NCBI RefSeq assembly: GCF_000429085.1
Contig: NZ_AUBE01000003.1
Coordinates: 372,001-436,000 of the forward strand
Direction of reading: 5' to 3'
DNA length: 64,000 nucleotides
From: Streptomyces flavidovirens DSM 40150
Lineage (GTDB): Bacteria > Actinomycetota > Actinomycetes > Streptomycetales > Streptomycetaceae
Shown: in pieces, positions 35,590 through 44,449 of the stretch
How positions within the stretch are numbered: position 1 is the first letter of the stretch
How the letters are laid out: every line of letters starts with the position of its first letter
Program-made: the position numbers and the translations under genes
Notes under the pieces: model-generated
Seen by the model: the letters and a program-made list of their open reading frames with translations, nothing else
Databases searched by the model: none
What the model was told of the DNA's origin: nothing

Positions 35590-36417
35590 ATGGTGGCTAA
35601 GAAGACCGCCGCACAGAGCGCAGACGGGACCGGCGCGGCGGAGAACGACGCCGTCGCGAAGAAGGCCGTCGCGAAGAAGGCCGCTGTCAAGAAGACCACC
35701 GCCAAGAAGACCACCGCGAAGAAAACTGTCGCCAAGAAGACCGCTGCGAAGAAGACCGTCGCGAAGAAGACTGTCGCCAAGAAGACCGCCGCGAAGAAGG
35801 CGGCGCCGGCCAAGACGGCCAAAAAGGCACCTGCCGAGAAGAAGGCGGCTGCGAAGAAGGCCGCTCCTGCGGCCATGGGGGCGGCCCAGGCCGCGGAAGA
35901 GACAGGAGCCAAGACGGTGGTTGCGAAGAAGACGGCGAACAGGACCACGGCCGCCAAGAAGGCGGTCCCGGTCACGGCGACGGCGGTCCCCACGACCGGT
36001 ACGGTCGCCCCGGCGGCCCCCGACGAGCTCGCGGTCCGGCCGGGCGAGGACCCGTGGACCCCGCAGGAGGTCGCCGAGGCGCGGGCCGAGCTGGAGAAGG
36101 ACGTCGCCGGGCTGAGGGCCGAGATCACCGCGTCGCAGGAGGCGGTGACCGGGCTGATGCGGGACTCCGGCGACGGCGCGGGCGACGACCAGGCCGACAC
36201 CGGGACCAAGAACATCTCGCGGGAGTACGAGCTGGCACTGGCGGCCAGCGCCCGCGAGCGCCTGGAACAGACCGAGCGGGCCCTGGAGCGGCTGGACGCG
36301 GGGACGTACGGGCTCTGTGAGGTCTGCGGACAGCCGATCGGCAAAGCGCGCATGCAGGCCTTCCCGCGTGCCACGCTGTGTGTGGAGGACAAGCAGAAGC
36401 AGGAGCGCCGTTACTGA
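35590..36417 (+). CDS. DksA/TraR-type zinc-finger protein with Lys/Ala-rich H1-like tail
   Basis: A 275-aa two-part protein. Residues 2-130 are a Lys/Ala repeat region (about twenty AKKT/AKKA units, as in histone H1-like and HU C-terminal tails), predicted to bind DNA non-specifically. Residues 155-240 form a coiled coil, followed by a DksA/TraR finger: Cys243-x2-Cys246...Cys264-x2-Asp267. The fourth ligand is Asp instead of Cys (LCVEDK). It could be a nucleoid-associated or RNA-polymerase-associated regulator. It is upstream of lspA and divergent from ileS. Confidence 0.85.
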   Translation: MVAKKTAAQSADGTGAAENDAVAKKAVAKKAAVKKTTAKKTTAKKTVAKKTAAKKTVAKKTVAKKTAAKKAAPAKTAKKAPAEKKAAAKKAAPAAMGAAQAAEETGAKTVVAKKTANRTTAAKKAVPVTATAVPTTGTVAPAAPDELAVRPGEDPWTPQEVAEARAELEKDVAGLRAEITASQEAVTGLMRDSGDGAGDDQADTGTKNISREYELALAASARERLEQTERALERLDAGTYGLCEVCGQPIGKARMQAFPRATLCVEDKQKQERRY

Positions 36418-36511
36418 CACCGCCACCGGGATCACCAGCGGTCACCGGGGCTGTCCGTACGTGTGTGCCGTACCCTCGTCCTCAGTCAGGAACCTAGGTT
36501 GAGGGACTCAC

Positions 36512-37108
36512 GTGGCAGAGGCGGAGCGCATCATCGGTACGCCGGATACCCCCCGGGCCGGGGGAACCGAGCCGGAGGAGTCCTCCGATGCGGCGGCCCC
36601 CGACGAGCAGCCGGCGGGCAGGGGCAGGCGGAGGATCGCTGTGCTGTTCACCGTGGCTCTCGTGGCCTACCTGCTCGATCTGAGCAGCAAAATGCTCGTG
36701 GTGGCCAAGCTGGAGCACCACGAGCCGATCGCGGTCATCGGTGACCTGCTGAGGTTCGAGGCGATCAGGAACGCGGGCGCCGCGTTCGGCATCGGTGAGG
36801 CATTCACCGTCATCTTCACGGCCATCGCCGCCTGCGTGATCGTCGTGATCGCTCGGCTCGCGCGCAAGCTCTACAGCCTGCCCTGGGCCATCGCGCTCGG
36901 CCTGCTGCTCGGCGGCGCGCTCGGCAACCTCACCGACCGGATCTTCCGCTCACCCGGAGTCTTCAAGGGCGCCGTGGTGGACTTCATCGCTCCGGCGAAC
37001 TTCGCGGTCTTCAACCTCGCGGACTCCGCGATCGTGTGCGGCGGCATTCTGATTGTGATCCTGTCGTTCCGGGGGCTGGACCCGGACGGGACCGTTCACA
37101 AGGACTGA
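36512..37108 (+). CDS. lspA: Lipoprotein signal peptidase LspA
   Basis: A 198-aa membrane aspartyl protease that cleaves prolipoprotein signal peptides. Four transmembrane helices follow an acidic 40-residue N-terminal extension. Catalytic aspartates are Asp142 ([10 protein letters not shown]) and Asp171 (FNLADSAI); NAGAAFG is also conserved. The GTG start follows GAGGGA. It lies 17 nt upstream of the pseudouridine synthase gene, a common actinobacterial pair. Confidence 0.96.
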   Translation: MAEAERIIGTPDTPRAGGTEPEESSDAAAPDEQPAGRGRRRIAVLFTVALVAYLLDLSSKMLVVAKLEHHEPIAVIGDLLRFEAIRNAGAAFGIGEAFTVIFTAIAACVIVVIARLARKLYSLPWAIALGLLLGGALGNLTDRIFRSPGVFKGAVVDFIAPANFAVFNLADSAIVCGGILIVILSFRGLDPDGTVHKD

Positions 37109-37125
37109 CAAGGCATACTCGACGG

Positions 37126-38067
37126 GTGAGTACCATTCCCGAGTTCCGCACCCTGCCCGTTCCCGATGGCCTTGAGGGCGAGCGCGTCGACGCCGCCATT
37201 TCCCGGATGTTCGGGTTCTCCCGTACGAAGGCGGCCGAGCTTGCCGCCGCCGGGAAGGTTCAGGTCGACGGGTCGGTGGTCGGGAAGTCCGAGCGGGTCC
37301 GCGGTGGGGCCTGGCTAGAGGTGGAGATGCCGCGGGCCGCAGCCCCCGTACAGATCGTCGCCGAGCCCGTCGAGGGCATGGAGATCGTGCACGACGACGA
37401 CGACATCGTCGTCATAGACAAGCCGGTCGGCGTCGCCGCCCACCCCAGCCCCGGCTGGACCGGCACCACCGTGATCGGCGGCCTCGCCGCCGCCGGGTAC
37501 CGCATCTCGACCTCCGGCGCCTCCGAGCGCCAGGGCATCGTGCACCGCCTCGACGTCGGTACGTCGGGCCTCATGGTCGTGGCCAAGTCGGAGCGCGCGT
37601 ACACGCTGCTCAAGGCGCAGTTCCGGGACCGGGTCGTTGTGAAGAAGTACCACGCGCTGGTCCAGGGCCACCCGGACCCGATGAGCGGCACCATCGACGC
37701 CCCGATCGGGCGCCACCCCAACCACGACTACAAGTGGGCCGTGACGGCCGAGGGCAAGCCCTCCGTCACGCACTACGACCTGATCGAGGCCTTCAGGGCC
37801 GCGTCGCTCCTCGACATCAAGCTGGAGACGGGACGCACGCACCAGATCCGCGTGCACATGTCCGCGCACCGGCACCCCTGCGTCGGTGACACGACGTACG
37901 GCGCGGACCCGACGATGGGCAAGCGGCTCGGCCTGACGCGGCAGTGGCTGCACGCGATGCGGCTGGGCTTCGAGCACCCGTCGGACGGGCAGTGGGTCGA
38001 GTTCGAGAGCGCGTACCCGGCGGACCTGCAGAAGGCGCTGGACGTGATCCGCGCCGAGAGCGAGTGA
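37126..38067 (+). CDS. RluA/RluD-family 23S rRNA pseudouridine synthase
   Basis: A 313-aa enzyme with an N-terminal S4 RNA-binding domain (about 14-60: [21 protein letters not shown]) and a pseudouridine synthase domain with catalytic Asp143 in [25 protein letters not shown] follows near the C-terminus. Exact target uridines cannot be told from sequence. GTG 37126 comes 17 nt after lspA and 6 nt after CATACT, so it may also be started independently. It overlaps the GNAT gene (GTGA). Confidence 0.93.
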   Translation: MSTIPEFRTLPVPDGLEGERVDAAISRMFGFSRTKAAELAAAGKVQVDGSVVGKSERVRGGAWLEVEMPRAAAPVQIVAEPVEGMEIVHDDDDIVVIDKPVGVAAHPSPGWTGTTVIGGLAAAGYRISTSGASERQGIVHRLDVGTSGLMVVAKSERAYTLLKAQFRDRVVVKKYHALVQGHPDPMSGTIDAPIGRHPNHDYKWAVTAEGKPSVTHYDLIEAFRAASLLDIKLETGRTHQIRVHMSAHRHPCVGDTTYGADPTMGKRLGLTRQWLHAMRLGFEHPSDGQWVEFESAYPADLQKALDVIRAESE

Positions 38068-38567
38068 GTGCCCGTTCCGTGACTGCCGAGCCGATGCGTG
38101 TGCCTATTCCGTACGACGTCCGGGTGGCGGAAGGGCCTGCCGACATGGAGGCCTGTTTCGCCGTCCGCAAGCAGGTCTTCGTCGTCGAGCAGGAGGTGCC
38201 CGCCGACATCGAGCACGACGGGTACGACGCCGGGGCGGTGCACGTCCTGGCCGTGACCCGTGCGGGACTGCCGCTGGGTACGGGACGGCTGCTGTACGGC
38301 GCCGCGGCGGCCGGCAAGACCGGCGGGGACGCTACGGTCGGCGCGCTCGGCCGGCTCGCCGTGAGCCGCGAGGCGCGCGGGCTCGGCGTGGGGGCGGCGC
38401 TGGTGCGGGCGATCGAGGACGCGGCCAGGGAGCGCGGTCTGCGCGCGGTGGACCTGCACGCGCAGACGCACGCGCTCGGCTTCTACGAGCGGCTCGGGTA
38501 CGCCGTGTACGGGCCCGAATTCGCGGACGCGGGGATTGCGCACCGGGCCATGAGGCGCGTGTTGTAG
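38064..38567 (+). CDS. GNAT-family N-acetyltransferase
   Basis: A 167-aa acyltransferase. The acetyl-CoA loop is [23 protein letters not shown] (R/QxxGxG/A type), followed by [20 protein letters not shown]. The N-terminal [15 protein letters not shown] resembles the ElaA-like subgroup. GTG 38064 overlaps the preceding stop; internal GTG 38079 and ATG 38094 are alternatives. The substrate is unknown. Confidence 0.88.
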   Translation: MSARSVTAEPMRVPIPYDVRVAEGPADMEACFAVRKQVFVVEQEVPADIEHDGYDAGAVHVLAVTRAGLPLGTGRLLYGAAAAGKTGGDATVGALGRLAVSREARGLGVGAALVRAIEDAARERGLRAVDLHAQTHALGFYERLGYAVYGPEFADAGIAHRAMRRVL

Positions 38568-38587
38568 TCGCAGCTCGGGATGGCTTG

Positions 38588-38620
38588 TGGGGTCACAGCT
38601 CAGTGCTGTGGCCCCATTTC
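38588..38620 (+). terminator. Terminator of the lspA-GNAT operon
   Basis: A 12-bp stem (38588-38599/38605-38616, one G-U pair) with a 5-nt loop, followed by TTTCG, 20 nt after the GNAT stop. Confidence 0.85.
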
Positions 38621-38635
38621 GCGTGCCCGCTAATG

Positions 38636-38654
38636 GTTAGGAAAGTTTCCGAAC
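38636..38654. promoter_or_regulatory. Candidate operator upstream of the GH5 gene
   Basis: The 19-bp near-palindrome GTTAGGAAAGTTTCCGAAC (one mismatch between 9-nt arms) lies 4 bp upstream of the -35 element. From memory, similar AGGAAA-TTTCC palindromes precede secreted glycosidase and chitosanase genes in Streptomyces. The regulator is not encoded nearby. Confidence 0.6.
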
Positions 38655-38658
38655 ACTC

Positions 38659-38687
38659 TTGACGCCAACTGAAAACAATCCTAACTT
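38659..38687 (+). promoter_or_regulatory. Promoter of the GH5 gene
   Basis: TTGACG (38659-38664), 17 bp, TAACTT (38682-38687): one of the best consensus matches in the window. The predicted start is near 38694, 42 nt before the ATG. Confidence 0.7.
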
Positions 38688-38735
38688 TCAGGCGAACTCC
38701 CGCACCGGAACCCCCACCCGAAGGGAGCACCACCC

Positions 38736-39731
38736 ATGCGCAAACCCCTCCTTTTCGCCTCCGCGCTCGGAGTCCTGGTCGCACTCCAGTCGCCGGTCGG
38801 CGCCACCGAATCCGCCTCCCCCGTCTCCGCCAACGGGCAGCTCAAGGTCTGCGGCCGCCAGCTCTGCAACGAGCAGGGGCAGGCCGTCCAGCTGCGCGGC
38901 ATGAGCACCCACGGCACCCAGTGGTACGCCCAGTGCGTAACCGGCGGATCGCTGGACGCCCTCGCCGGCGACTGGCGCGCCGACGTCCTGCGCGTCTCGA
39001 CGTACGTCCAGGAGGGCGGCTACGAGACCGACCCGCAGCGCTTCACCGCTCTCGCCCAGAAGTTCGTCGACGGGGCCAACAGGCGCGGCATGTACGCCGT
39101 GATCGACTGGCACATGCTCGACCCGGGCGACCCGGACTTCAACCTCGCACGCGCCAAGACCTTCTTCACCGCGATGGCCAAGAAGTACAAGGACAACCCC
39201 GGCGTCCTCTACGAGATAGCCAACGAGCCCTCAGGGGTGAGCTGGCCGAAGATCAAGTCGTACGCCGAGAAGATCATCCCGGTCATCAGGGCGCAGGACC
39301 CGGACGCCGTCGTTCTGGTCGGCACGCGCGCGTGGTCGTCGTTCGGCGTCTCGGAAGGCGCGGACGAACAGGAGGTGGTCCGTAACCCCGTGAACTCCTC
39401 CAACATCATGTACACCTTCCACCTTTACGCCGCCTCGCACCGGGGCGCGTACCTGGACGCCCTCAACCGGGCCTCCGACCGGCTCCCCGTGTTCGTCACC
39501 GAGTTCGGGACGCAGAACTACGCCGGCGAGGGCGCCAACGACTTCGCCCAGTCCCAGCGCTTCCTCGACCTGATGAAGCGCAAGAAGATCTCCTGGACCA
39601 ACTGGAACTACTCCGACGACAACCGCTCCGGCGCCGTCTTCAAGAGCGGCACCTGCAACGGCAGCACCTGGGCAGGGACGGGCGTACTGAAGGAGGCCGG
39701 TGTCTGGATCCGGCAGCGGATCCGGGAGTAG
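38736..39731 (+). CDS. Secreted glycoside hydrolase family 5 protein (cellulase-like)
   Basis: A 331-aa exported enzyme. The Sec signal peptide (MRKPLLFASALGVLVALQSP, then VGA) probably ends near residue 23. A single GH5 catalytic domain follows, with the acid/base Glu164 in YEIANEPSG and the nucleophile Glu256 in VFVTEFGTQ. It matches GH5 endoglucanases (GMSTHGTQWY; WTNWNYSDD). No carbohydrate-binding module is attached, so it may act on soluble or cell-wall-associated beta-glucan. The ATG has GAAGGGAG upstream. Confidence 0.93.
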   Translation: MRKPLLFASALGVLVALQSPVGATESASPVSANGQLKVCGRQLCNEQGQAVQLRGMSTHGTQWYAQCVTGGSLDALAGDWRADVLRVSTYVQEGGYETDPQRFTALAQKFVDGANRRGMYAVIDWHMLDPGDPDFNLARAKTFFTAMAKKYKDNPGVLYEIANEPSGVSWPKIKSYAEKIIPVIRAQDPDAVVLVGTRAWSSFGVSEGADEQEVVRNPVNSSNIMYTFHLYAASHRGAYLDALNRASDRLPVFVTEFGTQNYAGEGANDFAQSQRFLDLMKRKKISWTNWNYSDDNRSGAVFKSGTCNGSTWAGTGVLKEAGVWIRQRIRE

Positions 39732-39741
39732 TGGCACCCTT

Positions 39742-39764
39742 GGAGTCTTGATCGTCAAGACTCC
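39742..39764 (+). terminator. Hairpin between the GH5 and antiporter genes
   Basis: Perfect inverted repeat GGAGTCTTGA-TCG-TCAAGACTCC, 10 nt after the GH5 stop and 21 nt before the antiporter start. No T-run follows. It is either a terminator or a regulatory element in the antiporter leader. Confidence 0.6.
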
Positions 39765-39785
39765 GAACCCGCCGGATGGTGCACC

Positions 39786-41372
39786 GTGGATCAATTGGCC
39801 CTGCTGTTCCTGCTGTTGCTGGGGGCCGTCGTCACGGTGCCACTGGGGGAGCGCCTCGGGCTGCCGGCGCCGGTACTGATGACGGTCGCCGGGATCATCC
39901 TGGCGCTGCTGCCCTTCGTACCGAACGTCGAGATCCCGCCCGCGTACATCCTGCCGCTGGTCCTGCCGCCCCTGCTGTACGCCGCCGTGCAGCGCACCTC
40001 CTGGCGGCAGTTCACCGCGAACATCCGGCCCATCCTGCTGCTCGCGGTGGCGCTCGTCTTCGTGACGACGGCCGCGGTGGCCGCGGTGGCGGGCGCCGTC
40101 GTTCCGGGGCTGCCCATCGCCGCGGCCATCGCGCTGGGCGCGCTCGTGGCGCCGCCCGACCCGGTCGCGGCGACCGCCGTGGCCGGGTCGCTGGGGCTGC
40201 CGCGGCGGCTCGTGTCGATCCTGGAGGGCGAGGGGCTGTTCAACGACGTGACGGCCATCGTGCTCTACCACGTGGCGATCGCGGCGGCGGTGAGCGGCAC
40301 GTTCTCCTGGCCGGGCGCGGTCGGGGACCTCTTCCTTTCCGCGCTCGTCGCCGTCGTCGTCGGGTTCGGACTCGGCTGGGCCACCGACAAGCTGATGAGC
40401 TACCTCGGCGACACGACCCTGCAGATCAGCCTGACGCTGCTGGCGCCCTTCGTCGCCTATGTGCTGGCGGAGGAGTTCAAGGGCTCCGGCGTGCTCGCCG
40501 TGCTGGTCATCGCGCTGTACCTCGCGGAGCACGCAGTCGACGCCGACGACGTACTCGGCCGCCTCGCCGGACAGACCTTCTGGCAGATCGTCGACACACT
40601 GGTCACCGGCATCGCCTTCGGCCTGATCGGTCTTGAGCTGCACCACGTCTTCGGTACGGCCGAGGACCGCCTCGGCGAGATGCTCGGCTGGGGCGCCGCG
40701 ATCGTCGCGGTCGTCGTCGGCGTACGGCTGGTGTGGCTGCTGCCCGCGACCTGGCTGGCCAAGCGGCTGCACACGCTCCGGGACTACGACGAGGACATCC
40801 CCGTCAGCTGGCGCGAGACGGTCGTCATGTGGTGGTCGGGGATGCGGGGCGTGGCGTCGGTCGCGCTGGCGCTCGCCATTCCGCTCAGGACGGAGGACGG
40901 CTCGCCGTTCCCGGCGCGGGACGAGATCGTGTTCATCGCGTTCTCCGTCATCATGGCCACCCTCCTCGTCCAGGGACTCACACTGCCGTGGCTGGTGCGC
41001 AGGCTCGGCGTACGTGCGGACACGGGGGCGGAGCGCGAGCTCGAACACGACCTCGCGGTGCGCGCCGCGAAAGCCGCCAAGCGCAAGCTCAAGGAGATCG
41101 AGGAGGTCGAGGACCTGCCGGACGACGTACTGGACCGGCTGCACCGCGGCGCGCTCGACATCGGGGCCAGGATCAGCCCCGACATCGTGGACGAGGAGCG
41201 GCGCGAGGCGTTCGCGCGGCGCGTCGAGCGGGGCAAGTCGGTGCACCGCATCCAGCGCGAGATGATGTCGGCCGCGCGCCACGAGATCCTCTCCGCGCGG
41301 AGCGAACCGGGCGCCGATCCCGAGGTGGTGGACCGGGTGCTGCACCACCTGGACGTGCGCAGCCTGAAGTAG
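39786..41372 (+). CDS. Na+/H+ antiporter, CPA1 (NhaP/NHE) family
   Basis: A 528-aa transporter with about twelve transmembrane helices and a cytoplasmic helical tail of about 120 residues. The ion-site block ALVAPPDPVAATAVAGSLGLP and ILEGEGLFNDVTAIVLY (ND motif) is characteristic of CPA1 exchangers. The family exchanges Na+ (or K+) for H+ and supports pH and salt homeostasis. The GTG start is at 39786, and the gene is convergent with the MscS gene, only 24 nt apart. Confidence 0.92.
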   Translation: MDQLALLFLLLLGAVVTVPLGERLGLPAPVLMTVAGIILALLPFVPNVEIPPAYILPLVLPPLLYAAVQRTSWRQFTANIRPILLLAVALVFVTTAAVAAVAGAVVPGLPIAAAIALGALVAPPDPVAATAVAGSLGLPRRLVSILEGEGLFNDVTAIVLYHVAIAAAVSGTFSWPGAVGDLFLSALVAVVVGFGLGWATDKLMSYLGDTTLQISLTLLAPFVAYVLAEEFKGSGVLAVLVIALYLAEHAVDADDVLGRLAGQTFWQIVDTLVTGIAFGLIGLELHHVFGTAEDRLGEMLGWGAAIVAVVVGVRLVWLLPATWLAKRLHTLRDYDEDIPVSWRETVVMWWSGMRGVASVALALAIPLRTEDGSPFPARDEIVFIAFSVIMATLLVQGLTLPWLVRRLGVRADTGAERELEHDLAVRAAKAAKRKLKEIEEVEDLPDDVLDRLHRGALDIGARISPDIVDEERREAFARRVERGKSVHRIQREMMSAARHEILSARSEPGADPEVVDRVLHHLDVRSLK

Positions 41373-41396
41373 CGGCCCGCCTTCGGTGGCAGTGGC

Positions 41397-42488
41397 CTAC
41401 CCCCGTCCCGTGCGCGGCTCCTCGTCGGGCACCGGCGGCTTGCCGTTGGGGGGCCGGTCCGCCGGGGCGGTGGCTATGCGCGGGAGCGCGTAGGGGTGCT
41501 TCTCGGTCAGCCAGGCGATCAGCTGCTCGCGCACGGTGCACCGGACCGTCCACACGTCGTCCGCGTCCTTGGCCGTGACGACCGCCCGTACCACCATGGT
41601 GTTCGGCGTCGTGTCGGTGACGGCCAGGCTCCAGTCGCGGCCGTCCCAGGCCTTGCAGGTGCCCAGGATCTCCTGGAGCTTCTCCCGCATCAGGTCCACC
41701 GGCGCGGTGTGGTCGAGGTGGAGGAAGACCGTGCCGGTCATCTGGGCGCCGCCGCGTGACCAGTTCTCGAACGGCTTGCTGGTGAAGTACGACACCGGCA
41801 TGGTGATCCGGCGCTCGTCCCAGGTCCGTACGGCCAGGAATGTGAGCGTGACCTCCTCCACCACGCCCCACTCGCCGTCCACGACCACCGTGTCCCCTAT
41901 GCGGACCATGTCGCCGAAAGCTATCTGGAAGCCGGCGAAGAGGTTGCCGAGCGTCGACTGGGCCGCGACACCGGCGACGATGCCGATGATTCCGGCCGAG
42001 GCGAGCATCGACGTACCGATCGTCTTCATGCCGGGGAAGGTCATCAGCATCGCGCCGGCCGCCACCACCGCCACGACCGCGGTGACGATCCGCATGATCA
42101 GTGTGACCTGGGTACGGACGCGCCGTACCCGCGCCGGATCGCGGGTCGTGGACGCGTAGCGGGCGTACGACGACTCCACGACGGCGGAGGCGATCCGTAT
42201 CACCAGCCAGGCACCGGCGCCGATCAGCACCAGGGAGAGCAACTGGCCGATACCGGCCTTGTGGTCCTGGACGATCCCCAGGCGGGTTTTCTCGTACGCC
42301 CCCCTCAGGACGGCGGCGAGGATCAGGACCTGGAGCGACACGCGGCAGCGGCGCAGCAGGCCCCACAGGGGGGTTTCGTGGTGGCGGGCATCGGTGCGGC
42401 GCAGCAGAAGGTCGGCGGCCCAGCCGGCGACCAGCGTGAGCACGACCGAGCCACCGATGACGATCAACGGGCGCAGTACGTTCTCCAT
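41397..42488 (-). CDS. MscS-family mechanosensitive ion channel
   Basis: A 363-aa membrane protein with four N-terminal transmembrane helices and the MscS core. The pore-lining TM3-like helix is SMLASAGIIGIVAGVAAQST, followed by LGNLFAGFQIAFGDMVRIGD and the beta domain (VVVDGEWGVVEEVTLTFLAV). Such channels release solutes on hypo-osmotic shock. ATG 42488 is chosen because the first helix (VLRPLIVIGGSVVLTLVAGW) follows directly. It is divergent from the hydrolase gene, 30 nt away. Confidence 0.92.
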   Translation of the reverse strand: MENVLRPLIVIGGSVVLTLVAGWAADLLLRRTDARHHETPLWGLLRRCRVSLQVLILAAVLRGAYEKTRLGIVQDHKAGIGQLLSLVLIGAGAWLVIRIASAVVESSYARYASTTRDPARVRRVRTQVTLIMRIVTAVVAVVAAGAMLMTFPGMKTIGTSMLASAGIIGIVAGVAAQSTLGNLFAGFQIAFGDMVRIGDTVVVDGEWGVVEEVTLTFLAVRTWDERRITMPVSYFTSKPFENWSRGGAQMTGTVFLHLDHTAPVDLMREKLQEILGTCKAWDGRDWSLAVTDTTPNTMVVRAVVTAKDADDVWTVRCTVREQLIAWLTEKHPYALPRIATAPADRPPNGKPPVPDEEPRTGRG

Positions 42489-42518
42489 GACTCCGACGCT
42501 CAATGGGAGGATGGCGGG

Positions 42519-43088
42519 ATGGACATCATGCTTTTCCACTCCGTCTACGGTCTGCGCCCGGCGGTGCACGCCGCAGCAGAGCGGCTGCGTGCCGCCGGGC
42601 ACCAGGTGCACGTGCCCGACCTCTTCGACGGGCAAACCGCTGAAACCATGGAGCAGGGGATGGCGATCAAGGACGGTATCGGCCGGGACGAGCTCCTGCG
42701 CCGCGCCGTTCTCGCCGCCGCCCCGCACTCCGAGAACGGTCTGGTGTACGCCGGTTTCTCCTTCGGCGGGTCCGTCGCGCAGAACCTGGCGCTCGGTGAC
42801 GAGAAGGCCCGTGGCCTGCTGCTTCTGCACGGGACGTCGGACATCGCGGACGACGCGGCGGTGCACGATCTGCCCGTGCAGCTGCATGTCGCCCAGCCGG
42901 ATCCCTTCGAGTCCGACGACTGGCTGAACGCCTGGTACCTGCGGATGCGGCGGATCGGCGCGGACGTGGAGATTTATCGCTATCCGGGGGCGGGGCACCT
43001 CTACACCGACCCGGATCTGCCGGACTACGACGCCGACGCGGCCGCGCAGACGTGGAAGGTCGCGGCCGGGTTCCTGGCGACGCTCTGA
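42519..43088 (+). CDS. Dienelactone-hydrolase-family alpha/beta hydrolase
   Basis: A 189-aa cytoplasmic alpha/beta hydrolase. The nucleophile elbow GFSFGG has Ser81 where classical dienelactone hydrolases have Cys. The His is His160 (GAGHLY), and an acid lies among QPDPFESDD (128-134). ATG 42519 has GGGAGG 8 nt upstream. The substrate is unknown. It ends before a strong convergent terminator. Confidence 0.88.
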   Translation: MDIMLFHSVYGLRPAVHAAAERLRAAGHQVHVPDLFDGQTAETMEQGMAIKDGIGRDELLRRAVLAAAPHSENGLVYAGFSFGGSVAQNLALGDEKARGLLLLHGTSDIADDAAVHDLPVQLHVAQPDPFESDDWLNAWYLRMRRIGADVEIYRYPGAGHLYTDPDLPDYDADAAAQTWKVAAGFLATL

Positions 43089-43097
43089 CGGCCGGGA

Positions 43098-43130
43098 GGG
43101 CGGCACAGGCAGGTCCTGTGCCGCCCGTTC
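43098..43130. terminator. Bidirectional terminator between hydrolase and metalloprotease genes
   Basis: Perfect 12-bp stem GGGCGGCACAGG/CCTGTGCCGCCC (43098-43109/43115-43126) with a 5-nt loop, between two convergent genes. Confidence 0.8.
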
Positions 43131-43170
43131 ATGGCGTCAGGGCAGAGGGACCGTCCGGGCCGCGTCAGTG

Positions 43171-44163
43171 TCAGCCGGCGCGGTAGGCGGTCCAGTTGTC
43201 CGTCATCCGCGCGGTCTGGCCTGCGGTGAACTGGTACATGCAGTTGTCGTACGTGTAGTCCATGAAGTTGTGGACGGGGTCGACGCCGGTCTTGCTGGCG
43301 CAGGAGTCACGGCCGGTCGGGCACTGGTACGCGGCGCTCTTCTCGGCGGGGGTGTCGCTGACGTAGTCGCCGTTGCCGTTACAGCCGCCCTGGAAGGTGT
43401 GGTAGAGCCCCAGCCAGTGGCCGACCTCGTGGGTGGCGGTGTCGCCCTCGTTGTAGTTCGCGGCGCTGCCGCCCGGGAGCGAGGTGTCGAGGACGACGAC
43501 GCCGTCCATCGTCGGGTTGGACTTGTACGAGCTCGGGAAGGTCGCCCAGCCGAGCAGGCCGCCGCTGAGGTTGGCGGTGTAGAAGTTGAGCGCGCCCGCG
43601 TCGCCCTGTCGCAGTGCGGCCTTCATCTCCTTCTCGGCGGTCGAACCGGACGCCAGGTTGTACCAGGAGGCGTTGTCCGTGTAGTCCGTACCGGCCAGCG
43701 CGAACTGGAAGTTGGAGTTGACGTTGCCGGTGCCCTGGCCGCCGAAGGCCGAGTTGAGGACCGCCATCTGGTTGTTGATATCGGTCGTCGTCAGCTTGCC
43801 GGTGGTGCCGCTGTGCACGACGTGGAAGTACACCGGGATGTTCGTCACGGCGGTGGCCGAGAAGTCCCTGGCGGCGCCGCCCGACGTACGCAGCTTGTCG
43901 AGTCTCTCGCGCAGGTCCGCGTCCATGGCCTTGGCCTTGGCGGCGGTCACCTCGTTGGGCTCATGGGCGTGCTGGTCGCCCGACGGACGCGCCTCGCGGG
44001 CGGCGCTCGTGTGGGCCTCCTCGACGCACTTCTCGGCCGGTGCCTTGGCGACGGCGGTGCCGGCGGGTGCGGACAGGGTGGACAGGGCCAGGGTTCCGGC
44101 CATCACCGCCGTACCGATGAACCGCTTGCGCAGAAGGGGGGATATACGAGCAAGAGCACGCAC
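43171..44163 (-). CDS. Secreted zinc metalloprotease, M43 (pappalysin-like) family
   Basis: A 330-aa secreted protease. The signal peptide spans about residues 1-39 ([20 protein letters not shown] then APAGTAVA). A propeptide-like segment is followed by the catalytic domain with [11 protein letters not shown] (His245, His249, His255; Glu246) and the Met-turn [11 protein letters not shown]. Cysteines in [18 protein letters not shown] and DNCM probably form disulfides. The GTG start at 44163 has GAGGAG about 5 nt upstream. The gene is monocistronic. Confidence 0.93.
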   Translation of the reverse strand: MRALARISPLLRKRFIGTAVMAGTLALSTLSAPAGTAVAKAPAEKCVEEAHTSAAREARPSGDQHAHEPNEVTAAKAKAMDADLRERLDKLRTSGGAARDFSATAVTNIPVYFHVVHSGTTGKLTTTDINNQMAVLNSAFGGQGTGNVNSNFQFALAGTDYTDNASWYNLASGSTAEKEMKAALRQGDAGALNFYTANLSGGLLGWATFPSSYKSNPTMDGVVVLDTSLPGGSAANYNEGDTATHEVGHWLGLYHTFQGGCNGNGDYVSDTPAEKSAAYQCPTGRDSCASKTGVDPVHNFMDYTYDNCMYQFTAGQTARMTDNWTAYRAG

Positions 44164-44352
44164 GTTGACTCCTCGCGGGGGTGGGCGAGGGTGGGTTGTT
44201 CCTCGCCGCTGACCGGAGGTTATGTGTGCATGTCAGATCTTGATTAGAAGCGATCAGGCCCAATCAATCCTCAGATCAATTGGGGCATCGGGGCGAAAAG
44301 TTTCAGCCTGGTCCGGACTTTGAGATGCGCAGGTAAGGCCTGGGGCTACCTG
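44164..44352 (-). other. Metalloprotease upstream region
   Basis: This holds the leader and an AT-richer segment (about 44230-44300) with several GATCA/TGATT words, likely the metalloprotease promoter. A single convincing -35/-10 pair cannot be chosen. Confidence 0.35.
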
Positions 44353-44399
44353 GGCGGGTGGTGTGTCCGCATTCGGATGGCGGATTTACACCACCCGCC
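44353..44399 (-). terminator. Terminator of phoD
   Basis: GGCGGGTGGTGT/ACACCACCCGCC (44353-44364/44388-44399) is a perfect 12-bp stem. Its loop contains a nested TCCGC/GCGGA pair. It lies about 50 nt downstream of the phoD stop. Confidence 0.65.
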
Positions 44400-44449
44400 T
44401 CCTGGCGTGATCTGCCCGTAACGGGCGGCGTGGTGGCTGAAAATCGCCG

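Noticed and set aside
35640..35800. Tandem DNA repeats at the start of the DksA-like gene
   Set aside because: They encode the Lys/Ala tail in frame; not an independent repeat array.
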